6,250 nt of DNA from JBFFXF01 sp041569895 (lineage in GTDB: Bacteria > Planctomycetota > UBA8108 > JACQVS01). A program made the translations under genes and the position numbers. Positions 1 to 5,795 of this stretch are shown one piece after another. The first letter of the stretch is position 1; the number at the start of each line of letters is the position of its first letter. The notes beneath the pieces are model-generated. The model searched no databases. It saw only the letters and a program-made list of their open reading frames with translations, and was not told where the DNA came from. Location of the stretch: NCBI GenBank assembly GCA_041569895.1, contig JBFFXF010000356.1, forward strand, positions 1 to 6,250, written 5' to 3'.

Positions 1-87
1 GCCGTGCGGTCCCGTTCCCGGTCCCGGGCCCGTGACCGCGGACCGGAAGTACGCTCCTGAAACCCTGAGGATTTCGGCGCAGGCGTA
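1..87. other. Non-coding sequence downstream of the response regulator, with inverted repeats
   Basis: No gene is visible here. The stretch is dense in GC-rich repeats: CCGGTCC at 18-24 pairs with GGACCGG at 40-46 (7 bp, 15-nt loop), and GCGGTC at 6-11 pairs with GACCGC at 34-39, so the two pairings compete. GGTCCCG occurs twice as a direct repeat (8-14 and 20-26). Closer to the gene, AGTACGC (48-54) pairs with GCGTACT (83-89), which overlaps the stop codon of the response regulator. Read on the minus strand, these could form the transcript's 3' end, but no T-tract follows any of them, so a canonical intrinsic terminator is not supported. Confidence 0.35.
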
Positions 88-750
88 CTACGCTTCCGCC
101 AACCCCTCCCGAATGGCAAACCGGGCCAGCTCGACGCGGTCGTGGATGTCGAGCTTTCGCATCAGGTTCTCGGTGTGCTTGTCGACCGTCTTCGTGCTGA
201 CGTGCACGATGCGGGCGATCTCCTTCTTGCCGAGGCCCCTCGCGAGGTAGCGGAGGATCTCGACCTCGCGGTTCGTCAGGGTCGAGACGCGCGACTTTCC
301 GGTGGTGGCGAGCTTGGCGCCGCAGTCCTCGAAGACGATGCGGTTGAGGACGGCGTCCGAGAAGCAGGTGTGGTCCTCGGCGACCTCTCGGATGGCGGAG
401 ATGACGCGATCGGGGGGCTCCGCCTTTGTCAGGTAGCCCATGGCGCCGACGCTGAGCGCTTCCTCGATGTAGTGGTCGTGCGTGTAGGCGCTCAGGAAGA
501 CGATGCGGACGTGCTCGCGTTCCTGGAGGATGCGCTTCGCGGCCTCGAAGCACGTCAGTCCGGGCATGTCGATGTCCATCAGGATGATGTCGGGTCGCAG
601 CGAGCGGGCGAGCTCGATCGCCTCCTCGGCCGTTGACGCCGTGCCGACGACGTCCAGGGAGTCCTCGCGGTGGAGTCTCTCGCCGAGGGCGTCGCGCAGG
701 AGCGCGTGGTCGTCAACAAGCAGTATTCTCACCCTGTTCCCGCGCTTCAT
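88..750 (-). CDS. NarL/LuxR-family two-component response regulator
   Basis: This is a 220-residue DNA-binding response regulator, expected to be phosphorylated by the kinase encoded just upstream and then to act on promoters. The N-terminal receiver (about residues 7-125) has the acidic pair D13/D14, the phospho-acceptor D59 in LMDIDMPG, the switch residue S87 and the conserved K109 in YLTKA. The C-terminal LuxR-type helix-turn-helix (about 156-215) starts LTNREVEILRYLARGL and has the recognition-helix pattern STKTVDKH. The length is normal for the family. I chose the ATG at 750 because AGGTGA lies two bases upstream. A GTG at 732 would give a conventional N-terminus beginning MRILLVDDH and is a real alternative. 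The start lies inside the kinase gene (38-nt overlap, or 20 with the GTG), which implies coupled translation. Target genes cannot be deduced. Confidence 0.95.
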   Translation of the reverse strand: MKRGNRVRILLVDDHALLRDALGERLHREDSLDVVGTASTAEEAIELARSLRPDIILMDIDMPGLTCFEAAKRILQEREHVRIVFLSAYTHDHYIEEALSVGAMGYLTKAEPPDRVISAIREVAEDHTCFSDAVLNRIVFEDCGAKLATTGKSRVSTLTNREVEILRYLARGLGKKEIARIVHVSTKTVDKHTENLMRKLDIHDRVELARFAIREGLAEA

Positions 751-3415
751 CCTCACCTGTCCCGGTCGTGTCGCGCTGGCCGAGCACGCGCTGCACGAGG
801 GCGGCGAGCTCGGACACCTCGAACGGTTTCGCCATGAAGTACGCGTTCGCGAGGTCGCGGCACGCGTCGGCGACCTCCGGAAGGCCGCTGATGAGAATGA
901 CACGGAAACCCGGTTGCGTGTCAAGGATCTCCCGTGCGCACGCGAGACCGCTCTTGCGCGGAAGGTCCGCGTCGAGAATCGCGAGCGAGGCGCGGTCCCG
1001 CCAGCGTTCGAAGAGGTCCATCAGCTGCACGCCGTCCTCGGCCTGAAAGACGCGATATCCCGCCGACTTCAACACCGAGGCGAGAATCGCTCGCACCTGG
1101 CGGTTGTCCTCGGCGAGGAGGAGCGTCTCGCCGGCCCCGGTGGGCACCGGGGGATCGGTCACGCCGAGACCCTCGTGGGTCGGCGATGGGCACGTCGGCA
1201 GGTCGACCGTGACGCGGGCGCCGCCGTCGGGACGCGAGTCGATATCGATGTGACCACCGTGGTTCATGACGATGCCGTGGACGATCGCCATTCCGAGCCC
1301 GGTGCCGCCCTCGCGGCTCTTGGTCGTGAAGAACGGATCGAAGATGCGCTCCCGGACCGGTCCCGGGATGCCGGAGCCGGTATCCTCCACGACCAGTCGC
1401 GCCCAGTCGTCGGTGTCGTTCCTGCCGCGCCGGCGTGAGTGCAGGGATATGGTCAGCTGTCCGCCCTCGGGCATCGCATCGCGTGCGTTCACCGAGAGGT
1501 TGACGATCACCTGCTGGATCTGCGTCGCGTCGACCTCCGACCAGATCTCCTCGTCGTCCGCGACGTCGGTCACCAGCTCGATCGACGCCGGGAGGACGCG
1601 GCGGAGCATGCCGAGCGAGTCCCGGACGACCTCGTCGAGTCGCTGCGGCGATCGCTCGCTCGGCGCCTTGCGGCTGAAGGTCATCAGCGCGCGCGTGACG
1701 TCCCTGGCGTGGCGCGACGCGTTGCGGATTCCGACGACCGACTTCATCACCTGACTGTCCTTGGCGACGGCGCCGGCGATCAGGTCGGTGTAGCCCAGGA
1801 TCGCGGTGACGACGTTGTTGAAGTCGTGCGCGACGCCGGAGGCGAGCGTGCCGACCGCCTCCATCTTCTGGGACTGAAAGAGCTGCGCGAGGAGCTGCTC
1901 GCGCTCCTCCGCGGACCGCTTGCGCTCCATCTCCGCGCCCGCGCGGGCCGCGAAGATCTGCAGCATCGACTCGGCGAGCTTCGTGTTCTCGATCGGCCGC
2001 CGGAACATCACGGCGGTCAGTCCGATCGGAGTCCCGTCGGAGGATGCTATGGTCGAGCCGACCCACGCGTGGATGTCGAGGTCGACGAGGAGCCCGCACC
2101 GCGGAAAGAGCTCGCGCGCCCTCTCCGGGTACGATCGGACCGATCGCCCGAGAAGTCCCTCGAACGGCGACTCCGGGAGCTCCACGTCGACCGGCTCGAG
2201 GAACTTCCCGTTTCCGTAGAACGCGACGGTATGGAGTCGCGCCTTCTCCGCGCCCACCAGCTCGGCCACGTGCGCGTAGTCGGCGTCGAGCGCCCTGGCG
2301 AGATGCTCGACGAAGGAACGAAAGAACGGCTCTCCGGTCTCCGCCGAGACGCCCCTCGCGATGTCGAGCAGCACCTTCTCGGCCCGCTTGCGCTCGGTGA
2401 TGTCGATGATGCTGCCGCGGATGACGTTGCCAGTCGAGGACGGGAGCCGGACGAGGCGAATCTCGCAGGGGATCTCGTTCCTGTCCGCGTCCGTGTGGAT
2501 CCACTCGAAGACCGGCGCCTCGCCCGCCATGGCGCGCTCGATCTGCTTCTCGCCGAACGGTTGCAGGTGGCCGGGGCTCATCTCGAACGGGCCGATCTTC
2601 AGCAGTTGCTCGCGGCTCAACCGGAAGAGGCGCTCGGCGTTCGTGTTCGCGTCGACGAAGCGACCGGCGTCGACGTCGAGGACGACGATCGCCTCGGGCG
2701 CGTGGTCCACGATCGTCCGGAAGCGCTCCTCGCTCTCGCGCACGCGCTCCTCGGCGCGCTTTCGGCCCGAGATGTCGGTGGCGATGCCGCAGGTCGCATG
2801 GGGTTTTCCGGCCGCGTCGAGCAGCGGGAACTTGAGCGAGAGGACGGTCAGCGTGCCGCCGGGGAGCTCCACCTCCTCCTCGAACTCGATCGGCGTGCCG
2901 GCCTCGAGCACCCGCAGGTCGTTGGCGCGAAACGTGGCGGCGCTCTCGGCCGGAAAGAGCTCCGCGTCGGTGCGTCCGAGGATCTCCTCGAACGGCTTGC
3001 CGGTCACCGACTCGAACTGGCTATTGACCAGCAGGTAGCGTCCCTCGCGATCCTTGACGAAGATCACCGCCGTCGAGTGGTCGATGATCTCCCGCAGGAA
3101 CTGCGGGCTCTCGCCGGGCTGGCTCGTCGAGATCCCGCTGCCGGATATCGCCGGCAACGGGGCCGAGGCCGGCGCGGCCGCTCCCGGTCGCCGGCCCTGC
3201 TGCTCCCGGTGTCGCCGTCCGGAGAGACGCCCGAGCAGCCAGGCCCCGGAGGCGATGCCGACGAGAGCGATGCCGACGAGAGCCACGCTGACGACGACGG
3301 GCACGATCCAGTCGGACGCCACCGACGGCGCGGGTTCGGCTGCCGCGAAGAGCGCTCCCGGCGCCACGATCATTCCCGGAAGCCACGCCGCGGCTCGACC
3401 GGCTCGTGCGGGCAT
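713..3415 (-). CDS. Hybrid sensor histidine kinase (TM-PAS-PAS-GAF-HisKA-HATPase-REC)
   Basis: This is a 900-residue membrane-anchored hybrid sensor kinase. In order it has a signal-peptide-like N-terminus (about 8-26, ending AAA before EPAPS), one strong transmembrane helix (about 36-62) followed by an arginine-rich stretch, PAS (about 105-220), PAS (about 226-345), GAF (about 346-495), a charged linker, HisKA with H530 in GVAHDFNN, and HATPase. The HATPase shows the N-box (N639 and N643), G1 D678 in EDTGSGI and G2 GGTGLG at 703-708. The C-terminal receiver (about 763-880) has E769/D770, phospho-acceptor D815, S843 and K863. All catalytic positions are present. No Hpt domain is seen. The frame opens at a TTG at 3487, but that codon lacks a ribosome site and lies only about 7 nt beyond the expected transcript start. 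The ATG at 3415 gives a sensible signal sequence, though its own ribosome site is also weak. The gene overlaps the response regulator. The stimulus is unknown. Confidence 0.94.
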   Translation of the reverse strand: MPARAGRAAAWLPGMIVAPGALFAAAEPAPSVASDWIVPVVVSVALVGIALVGIASGAWLLGRLSGRRHREQQGRRPGAAAPASAPLPAISGSGISTSQPGESPQFLREIIDHSTAVIFVKDREGRYLLVNSQFESVTGKPFEEILGRTDAELFPAESAATFRANDLRVLEAGTPIEFEEEVELPGGTLTVLSLKFPLLDAAGKPHATCGIATDISGRKRAEERVRESEERFRTIVDHAPEAIVVLDVDAGRFVDANTNAERLFRLSREQLLKIGPFEMSPGHLQPFGEKQIERAMAGEAPVFEWIHTDADRNEIPCEIRLVRLPSSTGNVIRGSIIDITERKRAEKVLLDIARGVSAETGEPFFRSFVEHLARALDADYAHVAELVGAEKARLHTVAFYGNGKFLEPVDVELPESPFEGLLGRSVRSYPERARELFPRCGLLVDLDIHAWVGSTIASSDGTPIGLTAVMFRRPIENTKLAESMLQIFAARAGAEMERKRSAEEREQLLAQLFQSQKMEAVGTLASGVAHDFNNVVTAILGYTDLIAGAVAKDSQVMKSVVGIRNASRHARDVTRALMTFSRKAPSERSPQRLDEVVRDSLGMLRRVLPASIELVTDVADDEEIWSEVDATQIQQVIVNLSVNARDAMPEGGQLTISLHSRRRGRNDTDDWARLVVEDTGSGIPGPVRERIFDPFFTTKSREGGTGLGMAIVHGIVMNHGGHIDIDSRPDGGARVTVDLPTCPSPTHEGLGVTDPPVPTGAGETLLLAEDNRQVRAILASVLKSAGYRVFQAEDGVQLMDLFERWRDRASLAILDADLPRKSGLACAREILDTQPGFRVILISGLPEVADACRDLANAYFMAKPFEVSELAALVQRVLGQRDTTGTGEDEAREQGENTAC
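753..758 (-). promoter_or_regulatory. Ribosome binding site of the response regulator
   Basis: AGGTGA (minus strand) sits two bases before the ATG at 750. It matches the downstream part of the anti-Shine-Dalgarno complement, where a short spacer is expected. It favours the ATG over the GTG at 732, which has only a weak GGGA upstream. The site lies inside the 3' end of the kinase gene. Confidence 0.5.
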
Positions 3416-3500
3416 GTCTGGCGATCGACGGTGTCCTGCGGGAGAACGCACCGGGGTACCCCGTGGGTCAGGAAAGAGGGCTCGCAATGAGGTGGGAAAG

Positions 3501-3529
3501 AGTATATCGGACGCGGCGGATGATCTGAA
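3501..3529 (-). promoter_or_regulatory. Candidate sigma70-type promoter of the kinase/regulator operon
   Basis: On the minus strand TTCAGA (3529-3524) is followed after 17 bp by TATACT (3506-3501). The -10 matches five of six consensus positions and the -35 four of six. Transcription would begin near 3494, leaving an 80-nt leader before the ATG at 3415, which argues against the TTG at 3487. This is a motif match only. Confidence 0.4.
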
Positions 3530-3835
3530 GTGACGCAGTCTCCCGGCCGCGGCGCCGTGGCGCTCCGCTCTCCGCCCGGGGCGCGGCTTTCCTCCGACGA
3601 GTCCGCCTCCCGGGCCCCGCCGGGACGCACCGGGCGGATATCGGTGTCACATCCGGCATCTTTTGCGGAGTGTCGCTCATGCTCGAATCGATTTGGGGCG
3701 ATCCATGGCCCGTTTCACAGTTATCGGATCGATGGCACCTCCAACTTTGGCCCGAAACGTGCTCGGCAAGGCCGCCCCGCCTCTCGCTCCGACGAGCGTA
3801 CGGGCCAAAACGCCCCGGTCGAGAGGCTTTTGCTC
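3530..3835. other. Intergenic stretch without a convincing gene, between the divergent promoters
   Basis: Frames on both strands are open here, but the translations are arginine/proline-rich and resemble no family I recognise, so I call no gene. Visible structure includes a perfect 9-bp inverted repeat at 3746-3809 (listed separately). CGGAT (3635-3639) pairs with ATCCG (3651-3655), followed five bases later by TTTT at 3661-3664, a poor terminator candidate. Two related 11-mers, GATCCATGGCC (3700-3710) and GATCGATGGCA (3727-3737), are 27 bp apart. The part from about 3660 to 3760 looks less GC-rich than the flanking genes. Confidence 0.5.
3746..3809. repeat. Perfect 9-bp inverted repeat enclosing a smaller hairpin
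   Basis: TTTGGCCCG at 3746-3754 is exactly complementary to CGGGCCAAA at 3801-3809, with 46 nt between them. Inside, CGCTC (3785-3789) pairs with GAGCG (3794-3798) around the tetraloop CGAC. Alternatively GCTCG (3761-3765) pairs with CGAGC (3793-3797). No T-tract follows on either strand, so it is not a typical terminator. It ends 26 bp before the -35 box of the ilvB promoter. It could be a structured RNA or a looped protein-binding region; the function is unknown. Confidence 0.5.
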
Positions 3836-3866
3836 TTGAAAGGTCGGATATCGAGAGGTATTCTCG
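3819..3866 (+). promoter_or_regulatory. Candidate operator: TCGAGAGG direct repeats and a palindrome over the -10 box
   Basis: TCGAGAGG occurs at 3819-3826 and again at 3851-3858, 32 bp apart, about three helical turns. The first copy is nine bases upstream of the -35 and the second ends exactly at the -10. The second copy also forms CGAGA (3852-3856), five bases, TCTCG (3862-3866), a palindrome covering the -10. A shorter AGAG (3822-3825) / CTCT (3833-3836) pairing accompanies the first copy. A repressor binding both copies cooperatively is plausible. The protein is unknown. Confidence 0.35.
3836..3864 (+). promoter_or_regulatory. Candidate sigma70-type promoter of ilvBN
   Basis: TTGAAA (3836-3841) and TATTCT (3859-3864) are separated by exactly 17 bp. 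The -35 matches five of six consensus bases and the -10 four of six, including the key first and last ones. Transcription would start near 3871, giving a leader of about 211 nt before ilvB. The neighbouring repeats described for 3819-3866 make this the most likely point of transcriptional control. Confidence 0.5.
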
Positions 3867-3950
3867 CTGGTCTCTCCCGAGTTGAGCCGCGGGACAGGGA
3901 CGATACGCCCCGAGTCGGAGTATCGGGGAGCCGCCGCGCATCTCGGAGAA

Positions 3951-3976
3951 GCATGAGGGAGTCGTCTCCCTCGTGC
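3951..3976 (+). repeat. 10-bp stem-loop in the ilvBN leader
   Basis: The arms are GCATGAGGGA and TCCCTCGTGC with loop GTCGTC. Nine Watson-Crick pairs and one G-U pair make this the strongest local hairpin in the leader. An ATG (3953-3955), preceded by GGAG at 3945-3948 and in frame with ilvB, lies within its left arm. No U-tract follows, so it is not an intrinsic terminator. Confidence 0.5.
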
Positions 3977-4070
3977 CGACCATCGTGTGATACAGACCCC
4001 GGATTTCGTTCCGGGCACAGACCGACACGTCGTGATCACCGGGGCCAGGGCGTCGAGCGCTGCGGCCTCG

Positions 4071-4076
4071 AGGAGG
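4071..4076 (+). promoter_or_regulatory. Ribosome binding site of ilvB
   Basis: A full AGGAGG sits five bases before the ATG at 4082. It decides the start of ilvB: the frame stays open about 550 bases further upstream, but no other start in it has a site this strong. It partly overlaps the palindrome CCTCGAGG. Confidence 0.85.
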
Positions 4077-4081
4077 ACCGC

Positions 4082-5794
4082 ATGCCTCGAACCGGAGCCG
4101 ACATCGTCATCGAGTCCTTTCGGCGCGAGAACGTCGAGTACGTTTTCGGACTGCCGGGCGGCGCCGTGATGCCGATCTTCGACTCGATCCTCGATTCGGA
4201 TATCAAGCTCATCCTGACCCGCCACGAGCAGGGCGCCACCCACATGGCGGACGGCTACGCCCGCGCCACCGGGCGTCCCGGCGTCGTCATGGTGACGAGC
4301 GGACCGGGCGCCACCAACACGGTGACCGGACTGCTCACGGCGCACATGGACTCCGCTCCGATCGTCGTCGTCTCCGGCCAGCAGATCACGCCGATGCTGG
4401 GCAAGGACGCCTTCCAGGAAGCGGACATCTTCGGCATCACGATTCCTGTCGTGAAGCACTCGTATCTCGTCAAGAGCGCCAACGACCTGCCGCGCGTGAT
4501 GAAGGAGGCGTTCTACATCAGCAACACCGGACGCCCGGGCCCGGTGCTCGTCGACATCCCGAAGGACGTCGCCAGCGGCGAGTGCACGACCAACTTCCCG
4601 GAGAACATCCAGGACTGCCTCCCCGGTTACTCCATCCCGACGATGTGCGACATGGACAGCGTCTATGCCGCCGCGGACCTGCTGCACTCGTCGTCGCGGC
4701 CGCTGCTCTACGTCGGGCACGGCGCGCGGATCTCGCGCGCCTCGGAGATCGTCAAGAAACTCGCCGAGAAGCTCAAGGCGCCGGTGGTGACCACGCTGCT
4801 CGGCAAGGGGGCGTTTCCGGAGACGCACCGGCTGTCGCTCGGCATGATGGGGATGCACGGCACGGCCTACGCCAACAAGGCGGTCGTCGGCTGCGACCTG
4901 ATCATGAGCATCGGCGGCCGCTGGGACGACCGCATCACCGGCAAGCTCTCGGAGTTCTGTCCCAACGCCAAGAAGATCCACCTCGACATCGATCCCGCCG
5001 AGCAGGGGAAGGTGATCCAGCCGGACGTCTCCCTCGTCGGCGACGCGCGGATCGTGCTCGAGGAACTCTACAAGCACGTTCACCAGCTCGACACCGAGGA
5101 ATGGCTGGCGACGATCGACAGCTGGAAGAAGAGGTATCCGCTCAAGTATCCGAGAAAGGGCGGCCTCAAGGCGCAGTTCTGCCTCGACGTGCTCTACGAG
5201 CTCACCGGCGGCAAGGCGATCGTCACCACGGACGTCGGACAGCACCAGATGTGGTGCGCCCAGTTCTACCGGACCGGCCTCGATTATCAGTGGATCACGA
5301 GCGGCGGCGCCGGCAGCATGGGATTCGGCTTCCCCGCGGCGATCGGTGCGCAGTTCGGGCGTCCGGACCACCAGGTCTGGTCGGTCGTCGGCGATGGCGG
5401 GTTCCAGATGACTCTCTGCGAGCTCGCCACGGCGGTGATCCACAAGCTTCCGGTGAAGGTGCTCATCATCAACAACGCGTACCTCGGCATGGTGCGCCAG
5501 TGGCAGGAGCTCTTCTTCGACAATCGATACTCCGGAGTCGATCTCGTCGGCAATCCGGACTTCGTCAAGCTGGCGGAGTCGTTCGGAGCGCGAGGCTTCA
5601 GGATCCGCCGCGCCGGCGACGCGCGACGGATCATGAAGCAGGCGATGGAGTACAACGACGGACCGTGCGTGATCGACGCGTGCGTCGAGAAGGAAGACAA
5701 CGTCTTCCCGATGATCCCCGCGGGGGCCGCGGTCAAGGACATGATCATCGAGAAGCCGAAGGAAAAGCTCGAGAAGCCGGTCGGGAGCACGTGA
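4082..5794 (+). CDS. ilvB: Acetohydroxyacid synthase, catalytic (large) subunit
   Basis: This ThDP-dependent enzyme (EC 2.2.1.6) condenses two pyruvates to 2-acetolactate, or pyruvate with 2-ketobutyrate to 2-aceto-2-hydroxybutyrate, the first common step of branched-chain amino acid synthesis. The 570 residues match the family length. The N-terminal ThDP domain (about 4-168) has the cofactor-activating E49 in RHEQGA, the SGPGATN signature and Q112 in KDAFQE. The central FAD-type domain spans about 190-330. The C-terminal ThDP domain (about 385-535) has the cofactor motif from GDG at 437-439 to NN at 464-465. W474 in MVRQWQ corresponds to the tryptophan linked to 2-ketobutyrate preference, and DDR at 282-284 is conserved; related decarboxylases such as glyoxylate carboligase are therefore less likely. 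A perfect ribosome site fixes the start. An in-frame ATG at 3953 would add 43 arginine-rich residues unlike the family. ilvN follows one base later. Confidence 0.97.
   Translation: MPRTGADIVIESFRRENVEYVFGLPGGAVMPIFDSILDSDIKLILTRHEQGATHMADGYARATGRPGVVMVTSGPGATNTVTGLLTAHMDSAPIVVVSGQQITPMLGKDAFQEADIFGITIPVVKHSYLVKSANDLPRVMKEAFYISNTGRPGPVLVDIPKDVASGECTTNFPENIQDCLPGYSIPTMCDMDSVYAAADLLHSSSRPLLYVGHGARISRASEIVKKLAEKLKAPVVTTLLGKGAFPETHRLSLGMMGMHGTAYANKAVVGCDLIMSIGGRWDDRITGKLSEFCPNAKKIHLDIDPAEQGKVIQPDVSLVGDARIVLEELYKHVHQLDTEEWLATIDSWKKRYPLKYPRKGGLKAQFCLDVLYELTGGKAIVTTDVGQHQMWCAQFYRTGLDYQWITSGGAGSMGFGFPAAIGAQFGRPDHQVWSVVGDGGFQMTLCELATAVIHKLPVKVLIINNAYLGMVRQWQELFFDNRYSGVDLVGNPDFVKLAESFGARGFRIRRAGDARRIMKQAMEYNDGPCVIDACVEKEDNVFPMIPAGAAVKDMIIEKPKEKLEKPVGST
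5783..5787 (+). promoter_or_regulatory. Ribosome binding site of ilvN
   Basis: GGGAG lies eight bases before the ATG at 5796, inside the last codons of ilvB. The ilvB stop and the ilvN start are separated by one base, so coupled translation is likely. Confidence 0.55.
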
Positions 5795-5795
5795 T

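Larger units (their letters stand above)
3871..4081 (+). promoter_or_regulatory. Predicted structured 5' leader of ilvBN
   Basis: Several stem-loops are readable in series. TCCCG (3875-3879) pairs with CGGGA (3890-3894). CCCCGA (3908-3913) pairs with TCGGGG (3923-3928), competing with GATAC (3902-3906)/GTATC (3920-3924). A 10-bp stem with one G-U pair joins 3951-3960 to 3967-3976 around a 6-nt loop. CCCGGA (3998-4003) pairs with TCCGGG (4010-4015), also with a 6-nt loop. None is followed by a U-tract. I see no T-box conserved sequence, and no leader peptide rich in Ile, Val or Leu codons. The mutually exclusive pairing at 3902-3928 would fit a switch, but that is inference. Confidence 0.4.

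Noticed and set aside
921..2504. 527-codon second minus-strand frame inside the kinase gene
   Set aside because: It is an out-of-frame shadow of the kinase, extremely R/G/P-rich, without a family signature.
3415..3487. Kinase start at the TTG at 3487
   Set aside because: No ribosome site precedes it, it would be only a few bases from the predicted transcript start, and it would put 24 charged residues ahead of the signal-peptide-like segment.
1439..3490. 683-codon plus-strand open frame opposite the kinase gene
   Set aside because: It is the antisense shadow of a high-GC gene. Its translation is a low-complexity mix of R, E, D, L and V with no domain, whereas the minus strand shows every kinase motif.
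3635..3664. Stem CGGAT/ATCCG followed by TTTT as an intrinsic terminator
   Set aside because: The stem is five pairs with an 11-nt loop, the T-run is four bases and is offset by five, and no plus-strand gene precedes it.
3468..3680. Possible small minus-strand gene starting MSDTPQKMPDVTP
   Set aside because: There is no Shine-Dalgarno sequence before its ATG at 3680. Composition turns to arginine/proline-rich after 15 residues, and it would run across the predicted kinase promoter. A close-relative comparison showing frame conservation would revive it.
3987..4169. Possible leader peptide starting at GTG 3987, containing HVVIT
   Set aside because: Only three branched-chain codons are contiguous, the frame runs well into ilvB without a stop, and no terminator follows. 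It does not meet the pattern of ilv attenuation peptides.
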